Below, piece after piece: positions 6,112 to 6,119 of a stretch of DNA of 6,119 nucleotides. This stretch comes from JAWXVE01 sp044425555 (GTDB lineage: Bacteria > Bacillota > Clostridia > Lachnospirales > Lachnospiraceae). A program made the position numbers and the translations under genes. The notes beneath the pieces are model-generated. The model was not told where the DNA came from and made no database searches. It saw only the letters and a list, made by a program, of their open reading frames with translations. The stretch is taken from positions 1 through 6,119 of the forward strand of contig JAWXVF010000145.1 of assembly GCA_044425555.1 (NCBI GenBank), in the 5' to 3' direction. How positions within the stretch are numbered: position 1 is the stretch's first letter; the number at the start of each line of letters is the position of its first letter.

Positions 6112-6119
6112 AAATATGA

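Larger units (their letters stand above)
5863..6119. other. Intergenic region upstream of the HipA-like module
   Basis: Very AT-rich, with no open frame worth reporting. From right to left it holds the incoming terminator, the 15-base palindrome, the two ACAATGTA half-sites and the module promoter. This layout fits a self-contained, separately regulated two-gene unit. Confidence 0.6.

Noticed and set aside
1..6119. CRISPR array, tRNA, rRNA, insertion sequence or integrase
   Set aside because: No regularly spaced repeats, no tRNA cloverleaf ending in CCA, no rRNA-like segment and no transposase or recombinase motif on either strand.

Overview
The window looks like an accessory stretch of an AT-rich, Gram-positive anaerobe, most likely a Clostridia/Lachnospiraceae-type genome. 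This rests on strong AGGAG-type ribosome binding sites, TTGNNN-17-TATAAT promoters, a clostridial-style GH3 glucosidase/xylosidase remnant and a HipA-like pair of a kind I associate with Firmicutes. All convincing protein genes are on the minus strand, so transcription runs from high to low coordinates.

Region by region, left to right. 1-1364: the N-terminal 454 codons of an aconitase-superfamily hydratase, cut by the left edge, with a clear RBS and a plausible promoter. 1365-1657: a very AT-rich gap with no convincing gene. It does hold a near-consensus plus-strand promoter (1530-1558) with a small palindrome at its predicted start point, pointing toward the 3' end of the next gene. 1658-3274: a complete 538-codon SIR2-family protein. 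Its N-terminal NAD-binding/NADase-type domain keeps all signature motifs, and its C-terminal half of about 215 residues belongs to no domain I can name. The gene has its own promoter and RBS, and it is noticeably more AT-rich than its neighbours. 3275-3567: non-coding, with the SIR2 promoter followed by about 145 bases packed with dyad symmetries, including a strong bidirectional terminator. 3568-4770: a decayed GH3 beta-glucosidase/xylosidase gene with two frameshifts and two large internal deletions. 4771-5013: a 52-codon protein-like tail without a start codon. 5014-5862: a two-gene module of a small partner protein (120 aa) followed by a HipA-like Ser/Thr kinase that stops right after its catalytic loop and so lacks the C-terminal half. 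5863-6119: promoter, short palindromes, and the terminator of a gene lying beyond the right edge.

Taken together, an apparently intact, self-sufficient SIR2 effector gene sits among wreckage: a broken glycosidase and a truncated toxin/kinase module. This fits an accessory or defence-type locus that has turned over repeatedly. The SIR2 protein is the best candidate for an under-described system. Standalone SIR2-domain proteins in bacteria are often NAD+-depleting anti-phage effectors. That role here is inferred from the family, not shown by the sequence.
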